A DNA stretch of 33,284 nt from an uncultured Collinsella sp. Its GTDB lineage: Bacteria; Actinomycetota; Coriobacteriia; Coriobacteriales; Coriobacteriaceae. The stretch spans positions 1 to 33,284 of the forward strand of contig CALGZY010000202.1 of NCBI GenBank assembly GCA_937934355.1. The letters are read 5' to 3'. This document shows positions 1 to 8,164 of the stretch, one piece after another (the stretch's first letter is position 1; each line of letters opens with the position of its first letter). Both the position numbers and the translations under genes were made by a program. Under the pieces are notes generated by a model. The model had not been told where the DNA came from. It worked only from the letters and a program-made list of their open reading frames with translations, and ran no database searches.

Positions 1-136
1 GATTCAGTCGCGCGGGCAGCATTTCCCAGTTGACAAAACTATAGGAACACCCCCCAGCCGGCGCAGGGGTACCGCTTTAAAATGACGCGCAAATAATTAT
101 GGGCAACAACAAGGATGAGGCTATTCTGGGATATGA

Positions 137-1369
137 CTAGACTCCGTATCTCGTCTTTATGTCCCTTGAGAATGAATCGTAGTCTTCATAGAGCCCTTCT
201 CTGCTTTCATCCTCGGCGTGGTTTACACGTTCAAGGAGCTTATCCTTTGAAGCCTCTTTTGTTATTGCGGCCTCGCCATCGGGTATTGTGGCTTGCAAGA
301 ATAGTTCTAGAGCATGGACGTCTTTGAGTATGTAGCCCGTCGAACGACCCGCTCCTGTTTTTTCGATTGCGCTGCAACTAACAAGCTGGCCGAGGGTTCG
401 TTTAACGGTTACCTCGCTGATATCGGGGCAGCTGGACCGGATGTCGGATTTCTTAATGACGCCGGGTCTCTGTTGAAATAGAACAGCGATGCGCGCTTGC
501 TTCGACATGGGACGAGTGCTTGATTCAATTAAGGTACGCTGCTCGAGCTGTCGGTAGGCGGCCAGGGTTGTTCCGAGCATGAAACGGATAAAGGGTACTT
601 CGGTGTTTTGATTTTCATTCCATCCAGTGGAGCTTGCAGCGAGGGCGTTGTAGTAAAGCGCTTTGTTGTCTTCAATAAGTCGTTCGATGCTGATGTAACG
701 CGCAACATCGTATCCAGTCTTTTCGAGCAGCAGCGTTGTAAGGAGCCGGCTCATCCTGCCATTGCCATCGTTGAAGGGATGAATGCTAACAAAATCGAAG
801 ATAAAGCGGAGCGATATAAGGAGGGGATCGCAAACTTGGCGAGATAAAGCATCGTTGAGGGACTGGCAGGCTTCTTTAATAAGTCCCGGGGTTGCTAGAG
901 CCGAAGGGGGCCTAAAGCGCACAAATCGATTACCTTGATCGTCAATGGAGACGATTTCGTTATCGCCATCTTTCCAATGGCCTCCATACGAGATTGCCGT
1001 GTGCGCCATGAGGTCACGATGCAACTGCAGAATGACCGATGGCGTTACGGGAATGGAATCGTGTTGCTCGTGAATAAGCGACAGCACATCTCGGTATCCA
1101 GCGATTTCTTCCTCTGCGCGGGAGCTTGGCTTGGCGGAATACGCCATGATCGCTTTGAGTCTTTTTTGGGTGGTAACAATTCCTTCAAGTCCGTTGGAGG
1201 ATCGGGTGCTTTGGATCTTAGCCTCCTCCATTAGGGACGATAGAAGCTCGGGTTTGACTTGACTCAGAGCAAGCTGACGGCCTTTATGCTCGCGTATCGA
1301 GAGGAGGAGGTTGGTGATTGGAGTTGCTTCGAGTTCCGCTGGGACTGTGGTGTAATCGAACTGGCGCAT
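137..1369 (-). CDS. Fic family protein (AMPylase-like) with C-terminal winged helix
   Basis: This 410-residue protein carries the canonical Fic core HPFNDGNGRMSR at residues 197-208, including the catalytic His197. Fic enzymes of this kind usually transfer AMP from ATP to a hydroxyl side chain of a target protein. An N-terminal helix contains SNGLEG (58-63), which fits the (S/T)xxxE(G/N) inhibitory motif of class II Fic proteins, so it probably autoinhibits through Glu62. After the Fic fold, residues about 290-350 resemble a winged helix-turn-helix and suggest DNA binding. The start is an ATG preceded by a good AAAGGAG site. The promoter holds a striking repeated palindrome (1381-1449) that overlaps the ribosome-binding region, so autoregulation is likely. 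It stands alone with no antitoxin partner. The target is unknown. Confidence 0.9.
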   Translation of the reverse strand: MRQFDYTTVPAELEATPITNLLLSIREHKGRQLALSQVKPELLSSLMEEAKIQSTRSSNGLEGIVTTQKRLKAIMAYSAKPSSRAEEEIAGYRDVLSLIHEQHDSIPVTPSVILQLHRDLMAHTAISYGGHWKDGDNEIVSIDDQGNRFVRFRPPSALATPGLIKEACQSLNDALSRQVCDPLLISLRFIFDFVSIHPFNDGNGRMSRLLTTLLLEKTGYDVARYISIERLIEDNKALYYNALAASSTGWNENQNTEVPFIRFMLGTTLAAYRQLEQRTLIESSTRPMSKQARIAVLFQQRPGVIKKSDIRSSCPDISEVTVKRTLGQLVSCSAIEKTGAGRSTGYILKDVHALELFLQATIPDGEAAITKEASKDKLLERVNHAEDESREGLYEDYDSFSRDIKTRYGV

Positions 1370-1380
1370 GCGGCTCCTTT

Positions 1381-1449
1381 CGGTATCACGAACATACTTT
1401 CGATATCATAATACCATTAAATGATACCGAAAGTATGTTCGTGATACCG
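1381..1449. promoter_or_regulatory. Four-box palindromic operator upstream of the Fic gene
   Basis: Two 29-bp arms (1381-1409 and 1421-1449) are inverted copies with one mismatch around an 11-nt centre. Each arm holds two copies of CGGTATCAY. The four boxes start at 1381, 1401, 1421 and 1441, exactly 20 bp apart, the first two direct and the last two inverted. The left arm touches the Fic Shine-Dalgarno sequence. The geometry suits a cooperative DNA-binding protein, possibly the Fic protein's own winged helix (inference). Confidence 0.75.
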
Positions 1450-1512
1450 AAAACTGGAAACCATGGTTCATAACTGCTTGGAAAGTTCGGATTTGACTAT
1501 CTTATTGTCTTG

Positions 1513-1637
1513 ATCTGTAACAGTTAGACGGTTAAAAGTGGGCTACGTGTTACAGATTGAGATCTTTCAGCCCTGGTCGCCCGTTCGTCTAAATCTATAA
1601 CAGTTAGGATTGAAAATCCCTGCTAGATGTTACAGAT
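1513..1637. repeat. Array of two 45-nt palindromic elements (80-bp period)
   Basis: Elements lie at 1513-1557 and 1593-1637. Each has outer arms ATCTGTAACA and TGTTACAGAT (one substitution in the second element), an inner TAG/CTA pair at the same position, and an A-rich centre. Three more copies lie at 6323-6527. The elements sit between the Fic gene and the end of the first lacG. Confidence 0.85.
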
Positions 1638-1670
1638 CGAGATAAACGGTCCGCACGGGCTCACCAAAAA

Positions 1671-1714
1671 CAAAAAGGCCGCATGCGAACCCGTGGAGGG
1701 ATTCGCATGCGGCC
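1671..1714 (-). terminator. Rho-independent terminator of the first lacE-lacG unit
   Basis: A perfect 13-bp stem (1677-1689 with 1702-1714) is followed on the minus strand by a run of five T. It lies just beyond the lacG stop codon. Confidence 0.85.
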
Positions 1715-1736
1715 GACAGGGGGTATGCGGCAAAAG

Positions 1737-3158
1737 TTAGGCCATGAGCAGGCCGGTCTCCGCGACGTTCTTGTACCAGTACGCGCTCGCCTTGGGATAG
1801 CGCTTCTGGGTCTCAAAGTCGATGTAGAACAGGCCATAGCGCTTGTTATAGCCGTTGGTCCAGGAGAACTGGTCCTGCAGCGACCACACGAAGTAGCCGT
1901 CGACGTTTACGCCGCCGTCGATTGCCTTGAGGGTCCATGCGAGATGTTGACGCATGTAGTCGATGCGAGGGGCGTCGTCGATAAAGCCGTCCTCGAAGTC
2001 GTCCTTATAGCCCATGCCGTTCTCGGTGATGTAGATCTTCTTGTAGTTGGGGTAATCGTTCTTAATGCGCAGCAGCAGATCGTACAGGCCCTCGGGATAG
2101 ATGATCCAGTCCCAATCGGTGGTGGGTACGCCTTCGCGCACGCATGACTCGCCCACGCCCTTGAGGAACCAGCGCGAGGAGCCCTTGTCGCCGGTGCCAT
2201 TGTGGTTGATGTCGTTTTCGCCCTCGGCGGCACGCAGGAACTGGCACTTGTAGGTATTGACGCCCAGGCAATCGTTGTAGGGGAGCGCGGCGGTCAGCGC
2301 GGCGATGTCCTCGTCGCGGACGTCGAGCTCGCCGCCGGCGATATGGGCCAGCTTGGTCGCAGCCTCCATGGTGTCGGCTGCATAATGGCCGCGGAAGGTG
2401 GCGTCGAGCACCCAGCGGTTGTTGATGACATCGGCCATGCGGGCGGCCTCGCAGTCGGCAGCGCTGTTGGGATCGAGGGGATACTTGGGCTCCAGGTTCT
2501 GGACAATGCCGATCTCGCCCTCAAAGCCGCCCTCATGGAAGGCGACGACGGCCTTGGCGTGGGCCACCATCATGTTGTGCATGAGCTGGAAGGCCTTGTC
2601 CAGGCGATACTTCTCGCCGTGCGGCCAGTTGCCGACGATAAAGCTGCCCTCAGCGGTTGCGGGAATCTCGTTAAAGGTAAACCAGTGCTTGACCTCGGTG
2701 AACTCGGCAAAGCAGAACTTGGCGTACTCGACAAAGGCGTCGATCGTCGTGCGCGTCAGGAAACCCTCGCCGCCGTTCTGGTAAAAGGCCTCGGGCGTAT
2801 CGAAGTGATCGAGCGTAACATAGGGGATAACGCCGGCTTTGTTGCAGGTGGCAAAGAGCTCGTGATAGAAGGCGACACCCTCGGGGTTGATCTCGCCAGT
2901 GCCGTTGGGGAAGATGCGGCTCCAAGCGATGGAGACGCGGATACCGTTGATGCCGAAGCGCTGGCACAGGTCGATATCGACCGGATACTTGTTGTAGAAA
3001 TCGCTTGCAGGATCGGGGGAGAAGCGACCCTGGGCTGCCAGGAAATCGTCCCAGGGCACTTTGCCCTTGCCGTGCGTACGGGTCTCGCCCTCAACCTGGT
3101 AAGCAGCGGTGGCGCCGCCAAACACAAAGCCGTCGGGGAACTGCATGGGGTTGGTCAT
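1737..3158 (-). CDS. lacG: 6-phospho-beta-galactosidase (GH1), copy 1
   Basis: This 473-residue cytoplasmic GH1 enzyme hydrolyses lactose-6-phosphate, delivered by the PTS, to glucose and galactose-6-phosphate. The acid/base Glu164 lies in TFNEI and the nucleophile Glu379 in ITENG. Ser432, Lys439 and Tyr441 in FSWTNGYNKRYG match the phosphate-binding residues described for Lactococcus LacG, and Trp433 matches the tryptophan linked to galactoside preference. Full-length similarity to LacG as I recall it is strong. One local oddity is Asp117 in TLDHFD, where the second cassette's copy and LacG have His. It is transcribed after the EIICB gene with a 76-bp gap containing a hairpin. A beta-glucoside-phosphate substrate cannot be fully excluded. 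Confidence 0.9.
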   Translation of the reverse strand: MTNPMQFPDGFVFGGATAAYQVEGETRTHGKGKVPWDDFLAAQGRFSPDPASDFYNKYPVDIDLCQRFGINGIRVSIAWSRIFPNGTGEINPEGVAFYHELFATCNKAGVIPYVTLDHFDTPEAFYQNGGEGFLTRTTIDAFVEYAKFCFAEFTEVKHWFTFNEIPATAEGSFIVGNWPHGEKYRLDKAFQLMHNMMVAHAKAVVAFHEGGFEGEIGIVQNLEPKYPLDPNSAADCEAARMADVINNRWVLDATFRGHYAADTMEAATKLAHIAGGELDVRDEDIAALTAALPYNDCLGVNTYKCQFLRAAEGENDINHNGTGDKGSSRWFLKGVGESCVREGVPTTDWDWIIYPEGLYDLLLRIKNDYPNYKKIYITENGMGYKDDFEDGFIDDAPRIDYMRQHLAWTLKAIDGGVNVDGYFVWSLQDQFSWTNGYNKRYGLFYIDFETQKRYPKASAYWYKNVAETGLLMA

Positions 3159-3192
3159 GAGTCATCCTTTCTGTGGGATACGAATAGGGAGA

Positions 3193-3219
3193 GGTGCCCG
3201 AACCGGGAATCCGGGCACC
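3193..3219 (-). other. Intercistronic hairpin between lacE and lacG (copy 1)
   Basis: An 8-bp perfect stem (3193-3200 with 3212-3219) lies in the short gap and lacks a T run. It resembles an mRNA-processing or stability hairpin rather than a full terminator. The second cassette has a hairpin in the same place. Confidence 0.5.
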
Positions 3220-3234
3220 AACAGAGGGAGGAAC

Positions 3235-5013
3235 CTAGTCGAGGTTCTCGCGGAGCCACTTGATGGCGCCGGCGGGGTCGCGGGTAAGGTCGATATATTC
3301 CTTACCGCGGGGAGCGAGCAGCTTAATGCCCAGGCGATCGGTGTCGGCCTTCATGTCGTTGTAGTAGCTACGGACCTGCGGGGCAAGCACGATAACGTCG
3401 TACTGATCCATGATGGCAGTGTGCTGGCCATAGGCGCCTGCGGAGGAAGTGATGTTCTCTCCGGTCTGCGCAGCACCTTCCTTGATGGCGTTGGCAAGCA
3501 TGGCAGAGGTGCCGGCGCCGGCGCACAGGACGAGGACCTTCAGACCGTCGACGTCCTTCTTAGCGGATGCGTCTGCTGCGGGCTCGGGCTGATCGGCGAC
3601 AGGTTCGCTGTCGGCGGAAGCGGCGGTCGGCTCGACGGCAACGGCGGTCTGCTCGACAGCGGGCGCAGAGGTGCTGGCGGTGATGGTGGCAGCACCATCG
3701 GACTCGAGACCCAGCTCGGCGGCGCGCTCGGCCTCCTGGTCGCAGAGCAGCTTATCGTATGCCTTCAAGAACGGCAGGTAGATGATGGCGTCCAGCAAGA
3801 TGATGATCGCGACAAATACCAGGGCGATAAGCTGGAAGTTCGTGGTGATGAAGATGCCGATGGGGGCAGGGGTAGCCCAAGGCACCACGAAGGAGAAGCC
3901 GTTCATGCCCACGTTGTCGATAAAGAACTTGGCAACACTCACGTTGACGCAGCCGGCGGCAACAAAGGGGATGAGCATGTAGGGGTTAAGGATCATCGGC
4001 GCGCCAAAGAGCAGCGGTTCGTTGACGGCGAAGGCAACAGGAACGATCGAGGCCTTACCGACGGCTTTGAGCTGCTTGGACTTCATAAAGAGAATCAGCA
4101 GAAGCGGCACGATGAACGTGGCGCCGGTGCCGCCGAACTCACCCACGAGCGACATGTTAAAGGTGAGGGAGTGGGCGGGGTGGCCGCCGGCCAGCAGAAC
4201 CTGCAGGTTCTCAGCCTGGTTGGCAAGACGGATGGGGTCGATGCCCGGCTGGACAATCGAAGGACCATGGACACCGATGAACCAGAAGAACGCGGTGGCT
4301 GCCTGGATAAGGATAAGGCCAGGATAGGTTTCTGCCGCAGTGAAGAGCGGGGAGAGCAGCTTGATGAGCAGCTCGGAGAACGGAACGCCCATGAGGTTGC
4401 GCACGACAACATCGATGATGCCGCAGATGATGACAACGCCGCCAAAGGGGATGATGTCGCGGAAGTTCTGAGCGATGGCGCCCGGAACCTCCTTGGGCAG
4501 CTTAATGGTCAGATCGCGCGAGACGCAGAACTTATAGACCCACACGGTAATGAACGCGGCGATATAGGCCGAGAACAGACCGCGCGTACCCATGCTGGTG
4601 CAATCGAAGACCGAAAGCTCGGAGCCGTCGAACTTGGTGGTGAACTGCGTAACAGCGAGCAGCAGCATGCTGCACTGGGCGGCCACCATGGTGGAGCCGT
4701 CGTTGAGCACCTTGCCGGCGGGCATGCGACGGTTCATGGAAGCCGTGAAGTTCTTGGCGGTGGTGCCGGCAACCATGATGCCCATGACGCCCATGGTGAA
4801 GTTGTACAGCTTGTTGCACCAGTCGATGAGCGGCTGGGGCAGCGTGATGCCAACTACGCCAGGAAGGGTGGCAATCAGCAGGAAGATCGAAGAGGTGAGG
4901 ACAATGGGCATGCACCCAAGGAATCCGTCCTTGATGGCCTGGAGGTAGATGTTCCTCGAGATCTTCTCGAAGAACGGTTGATGCTTTTCGAGCATCTTTA
5001 CGATGGCGTCCAT
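3235..5013 (-). CDS. lacE: PTS lactose-family EIICB permease, copy 1
   Basis: A 592-residue membrane protein with an EIIC domain (residues about 1-430, roughly ten hydrophobic segments), an Ala/Pro/Glu-rich linker (about 440-485) and a C-terminal EIIB domain. EIIC hallmarks include GVHGPSIVQP and NEPLLFGAP. The EIIB phosphocysteine is Cys497 in LVLCAGAGTSAML. The protein imports and phosphorylates a beta-galactoside, receiving phosphate from EIIA-Lac. No EIIA is encoded next to it; the only one in the window is at 11507-11845. It is the first gene of a two-gene unit with the glycosidase, divergent from a LacI regulator, with a perfect 22-bp palindrome in the shared promoter. The alternative substrate is cellobiose, because the Lac and Cel EIIC families are close. 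Confidence 0.9.
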   Translation of the reverse strand: MDAIVKMLEKHQPFFEKISRNIYLQAIKDGFLGCMPIVLTSSIFLLIATLPGVVGITLPQPLIDWCNKLYNFTMGVMGIMVAGTTAKNFTASMNRRMPAGKVLNDGSTMVAAQCSMLLLAVTQFTTKFDGSELSVFDCTSMGTRGLFSAYIAAFITVWVYKFCVSRDLTIKLPKEVPGAIAQNFRDIIPFGGVVIICGIIDVVVRNLMGVPFSELLIKLLSPLFTAAETYPGLILIQAATAFFWFIGVHGPSIVQPGIDPIRLANQAENLQVLLAGGHPAHSLTFNMSLVGEFGGTGATFIVPLLLILFMKSKQLKAVGKASIVPVAFAVNEPLLFGAPMILNPYMLIPFVAAGCVNVSVAKFFIDNVGMNGFSFVVPWATPAPIGIFITTNFQLIALVFVAIIILLDAIIYLPFLKAYDKLLCDQEAERAAELGLESDGAATITASTSAPAVEQTAVAVEPTAASADSEPVADQPEPAADASAKKDVDGLKVLVLCAGAGTSAMLANAIKEGAAQTGENITSSAGAYGQHTAIMDQYDVIVLAPQVRSYYNDMKADTDRLGIKLLAPRGKEYIDLTRDPAGAIKWLRENLD

Positions 5014-5115
5014 AGAGCTCCTTTGCTACTTGATGCGCGATGCATGTGGATGGAACTGGCCGTCGATGGATGGTCAGGACTGCCCGGAAACCTTCCTGCT
5101 TAAGGAAGGCATTGT

Positions 5116-5151
5116 GAAATGACAACGTTGTCATTTCGTTAATGACAACGT
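5116..5151. promoter_or_regulatory. LacI-type operator for cassette 1
   Basis: A perfect 22-bp palindrome (5116-5137) has the core TG-ACA-ACGT-TGT-CA. A second half-site TGACAACGT follows at 5143-5151, with its ACGT centre 23 bp downstream. The site lies between the divergent lacE and lacI genes and matches the operator form at the other two LacI loci in the window. Confidence 0.8.
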
Positions 5152-5288
5152 AAGACATTTTTGGAAGAGCAACAAGGATATACGGGTGAGTGGTCGATAT
5201 CGTTCGGTAAACGGTTGATTTATCAGTCAGGCAGGTGGTGTATGCTAGAACGCAAAAAACAAGCGATAGAGAACCGAGTGGAGAAGCA

Positions 5289-6299
5289 GTGACAACGATG
5301 GACAAGAAAAACGTTTCGATGAACGACGTGGCGATTGCCGCGGGTGTTTCTCTCAAGACGGTGTCGCGCGCGATCAACGAGCCCGATAGCGTGCGAGAGT
5401 CGACACGCGATAAGGTCCATTCGGCCATGGAGGCGCTCGGATTTCGAACCAACTATGCCGCGCGTTCGCTCAAGTTGGGCCGTTACGGGTGCATCGGCGT
5501 GGTGATGTTCCACTTGTCGGGCGGCGCTGTGGACATGATTGACGGTATCGCCGATGCCGCCGAAGAACGCGGCTTCGCGCTCACGATGATTAAGAAGCGC
5601 GCGGGGGAGAAGATGACCCTTGCCGAAGCGGCGCGCAGGATGTCGCAGCTGCCTGTTGATGGCATGATCTTCAACCTGCGCCAGATGGTCGATGACTTTG
5701 ATACCTTTGAGGCACCGAAGGACCTCAAGACGGTGATTATCACGCCGATGGAGCATCCTACCTGCTCTACCGTTAGTGACGATCAAGAGGGTGGTGCGCG
5801 CATGGCGTGCGAGTACTTCTTAAATCGCGGGCACAAGAACGTATACTTCGTCTCTGGTAAGAAAGAGTCGCTGTCGAGCCAGTGTCGTATGAAAGGTTGG
5901 CGTGCGGCACTCGAGGCACGTGGCATTGAGCCGCCCGAGCCTCTGCAAGGTGATTGGAATGCGGATAGTGGCTATGCCGCGGGCCTTGTGCTTGCCGATA
6001 AGCCCGATTGCACGGCGGTCCTCTCTGCTAACGACTGCATGGCAAACGGCGTGATGATGGCTCTACGTGACAAGGGTCTGAGTGTGCCCGACGACGTGTC
6101 CGTGATCGGCTTCGACGATGAGCTCTACAAGACGATTCCCAACTCGATTCTGACGTCGGTGAAGTTCCGTCATCGCGAACTGGGCATCCGTGCGCTCAAC
6201 GAGGTTGTCGCAGGTCTGGAAGCCCCGAGCTCCAGAAGCCGTACGCTCGTCTCGGGCGTGTTGGTCGAGCGTTCCAGCGTGAAGGACCTGCGGGCGTAG
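5289..6299 (+). CDS. LacI-family transcriptional regulator, cassette 1
   Basis: About 336 residues: an N-terminal LacI helix-turn-helix (VSMNDVAIAAGVSLKTVSRA) followed by a periplasmic-binding-protein-like sensor domain ending in the usual SVIGFDDE region. It probably represses the divergent lacE-lacG unit through the palindrome at 5116-5137 and is released by a sugar phosphate or sugar. The GTG at 5289 has GGAG five bases upstream. An ATG at 5298 is a possible alternative but is 14 bases from that site. The longer frame opening at 5235 has no comparable ribosome-binding site. It is paralogous to the regulators at 10.3 and 21.7 kb. Confidence 0.88.
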   Translation: MTTMDKKNVSMNDVAIAAGVSLKTVSRAINEPDSVRESTRDKVHSAMEALGFRTNYAARSLKLGRYGCIGVVMFHLSGGAVDMIDGIADAAEERGFALTMIKKRAGEKMTLAEAARRMSQLPVDGMIFNLRQMVDDFDTFEAPKDLKTVIITPMEHPTCSTVSDDQEGGARMACEYFLNRGHKNVYFVSGKKESLSSQCRMKGWRAALEARGIEPPEPLQGDWNADSGYAAGLVLADKPDCTAVLSANDCMANGVMMALRDKGLSVPDDVSVIGFDDELYKTIPNSILTSVKFRHRELGIRALNEVVAGLEAPSSRSRTLVSGVLVERSSVKDLRA

Positions 6300-6322
6300 A
6301 CGTGCTCGGCCTGTTCATCTTA

Positions 6323-6527
6323 ATCTGTAACAGGTAGAGCCGAAAATCTCAGCTAATTGTTACAGATTTAGACAATTCGGTCCGGCTTATTCCGTTTGTC
6401 TCGATCTGTAACAACTAGACGGTCAAAAGTGGTCTACATGTTACAGATTGAGATTTTCGGCTTGGCCTGTGCGTTCATCTCGATCTGTAACAGCTAGGAC
6501 CGAAAAACTCGGCTAGATGTTACAGAT
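6323..6527. repeat. Array of three 45-nt palindromic elements (79-81-bp period)
   Basis: Elements at 6323-6367, 6404-6448 and 6483-6527 share arms ATCTGTAACA/TGTTACAGAT, the inner TAG/CTA pair and the exact 45-nt length with the array at 1513-1637. The spacers also pair partly (TGAGAT against ATCTCG), so the array can fold in two registers. It lies between the convergent lacI and second lacG genes. The two arrays bracket cassette 1. Confidence 0.85.
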
Positions 6528-6551
6528 TGAGACAAACGGACCCCGAACCGC

Positions 6552-6597
6552 CCAAAAAGGCCGGGGGCGGCGCGCCGTGTGACGTGCCACCCCCGGC
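6552..6597 (-). terminator. Terminator of the second lacE-lacG unit
   Basis: A GC-rich 12-bp stem (6560-6571 with 6586-6597, one mismatch) is followed on the minus strand by five T. It lies 62 bp beyond the second lacG stop codon. Confidence 0.75.
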
Positions 6598-6658
6598 TGA
6601 GAAATGGGGGACAGGTTATGTGGGCGGTGCAACTCCGCCAACCGCTCGTCGCAAGCCG

Positions 6659-8098
6659 CTAGTCCAGACGACGGGTTTGCGCCACGTGCTTATACCAGTA
6701 TGCGCTTGCCTTGGGTGTGCGCTTCTGGGTTTCAAAGTCAACGTAGAAGAAGCCGTAACGCTTGTTGTAGCCATTGGTCCAGGAGAACTGATCCTGCAGG
6801 CTCCACAGGAAGTAGCCGCCCACGTTGACGCCCACCTCCATGGCCTTGAGCAACCAGCGCAGGTGCTGCTCGATGTAGTCGATGCGCGGCTGGTCGTCCA
6901 CAAAACCGTCCTTGTAGGGGTCCTTGTAGCCCATGCCGTTCTCGGTGATGAAGATCTGCTTGTAGTTGGGGTAGCGCTGCTTAATGTAGACGAGCAGATC
7001 GAACAGACCCTCGGGATAGATGATCCAGTCCCAGTCGGTGGTGGGGATGCCAGGCTTGTTCACGTGCTCGCCAATGCCCTTGACGCGCCAGCGGCCGGTG
7101 CCCTTCTCGCCCGTACCGTTGTGGTGCAGGTCGTTCTCGCCATCGTAAGCCTTCAAGAAACGGCACTGGTAGTTGTTAACGCCCAGGTAGTCGTTGTAGA
7201 GCGCGGCCTCGCGCATGATCTCGAGGTCCTCATCCGGGATCTCGATGGTGCCGCCCGAGACGGCAGCCAGGCGGTTGGCGCACTCGAGCGTATCGGGCGC
7301 ATAGTCGCCGCGGAAGGTGGCGTCGAGCAAAAACTGGTTCTGCAGCACGTGCTCGTTGTTGGCGGCTTTGATGTCGGCGGGGTCGTTCTCGTTGAGCGGA
7401 TACTTAAACTCCAACGACTGGATGACGCCGATCTTGCCCTTAAAACCGCCGTTGTGGAAGGCCAGTACTGCCTTGGCGTGGGCGAGCATCATGTTGTGCT
7501 CGCACTGGAAGGCCTCGGCCAGATGCGCCTTGACGCCACCGGGGAAGGTGCCCTCGATGTAGGTGTTGGAGGCGTCGGCCCAGATCTCGTTAAAGGTGAA
7601 CCAATAGGTCACCTGGTCGGCGTACTCCTTAAAGCAGAAGGTGGCAAAGTCCACAAAGGCGTCGATGGTCTCGCGGTTGAGGAAGTCGCCCTTCTCAAAG
7701 AGGGACAGCGGCGTATCAAAGTGATGCAGCGTGACAAACGGCTCAACGTGGTGCTTGTGGCACTCGGCGAAGAGATCGTGATAGAACTGGACGCCCTCGG
7801 GGTTAATCTCACCGGTGCCGTTGGGAAAGATGCGGCTCCAGGCGATGGAGAGGCGAATGCCGTTGATGCCGAACTCCTCGCACAGCTCCAAATCGACGGG
7901 GTACTGGTTGTAGAAGTCCGAAGCGGGATCGGGGGAGAAACGGCCCTGGGCCTCCAGGAAGTCGTCCCAGGCAACCTTGCCCTTACCGTGAGTGCGGGTC
8001 TCGCCCTCTACCTGGTAGGCAGCAGTGGCGCCGCCAAAGACAAAGTCCTCGGGAAACTGCGCGGGCGGGTTGGTTACGCTAGCAGGGTTAACGGACAT
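6659..8098 (-). CDS. lacG: 6-phospho-beta-galactosidase (GH1), copy 2
   Basis: This 479-residue GH1 enzyme is a clear paralogue of the protein at 1737-3158. The acid/base is Glu171 (TFNEI), the nucleophile Glu386 (ITENG), and the phosphate-binding set Ser439, Lys446 and Tyr448 lies in FSWTNGYNKRYG. It keeps the usual TLHHFDTP where copy 1 has Asp. It should cleave a phosphorylated beta-galactoside taken up by the adjoining EIICB. The N-terminus is about eight residues longer than copy 1. It follows lacE copy 2 across a 66-bp gap with a strong hairpin. Divergence between the copies suggests an old duplication and perhaps different preferred substrates, which cannot be settled from sequence alone. 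Confidence 0.9.
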   Translation of the reverse strand: MSVNPASVTNPPAQFPEDFVFGGATAAYQVEGETRTHGKGKVAWDDFLEAQGRFSPDPASDFYNQYPVDLELCEEFGINGIRLSIAWSRIFPNGTGEINPEGVQFYHDLFAECHKHHVEPFVTLHHFDTPLSLFEKGDFLNRETIDAFVDFATFCFKEYADQVTYWFTFNEIWADASNTYIEGTFPGGVKAHLAEAFQCEHNMMLAHAKAVLAFHNGGFKGKIGVIQSLEFKYPLNENDPADIKAANNEHVLQNQFLLDATFRGDYAPDTLECANRLAAVSGGTIEIPDEDLEIMREAALYNDYLGVNNYQCRFLKAYDGENDLHHNGTGEKGTGRWRVKGIGEHVNKPGIPTTDWDWIIYPEGLFDLLVYIKQRYPNYKQIFITENGMGYKDPYKDGFVDDQPRIDYIEQHLRWLLKAMEVGVNVGGYFLWSLQDQFSWTNGYNKRYGFFYVDFETQKRTPKASAYWYKHVAQTRRLD

Positions 8099-8121
8099 GA
8101 TGATCCAATCGTCTAAATCGA

Positions 8122-8155
8122 AGGGCCAGCCGGTCTCGGATAGTCGGCTGGCCCT
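8122..8155 (-). other. Intercistronic hairpin between lacE and lacG (copy 2)
   Basis: A perfect 11-bp stem (8122-8132 with 8145-8155) fills most of the gap between the two genes. There is no T run. It sits at the same place as the hairpin in cassette 1 but has a different sequence. Confidence 0.6.
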
Positions 8156-8164
8156 GAGCGTTAC

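Noticed and set aside
3109..5103. A 664-residue open frame opposite lacE copy 1
   Set aside because: It mirrors the codon pattern of the real minus-strand gene and has low-complexity Gly/Asp/Arg-rich sequence with no family features. High GC at third positions produces such frames.
1513..6527. CRISPR array
   Set aside because: The repeats are palindromes in two small groups, the spacers are related to each other and about 35 nt only by the repeat definition, and no cas gene is present.
6527..8116. A 529-residue open frame opposite lacG copy 2
   Set aside because: It is the mirror of a GH1 gene with intact catalytic motifs. It also begins inside the palindromic array.
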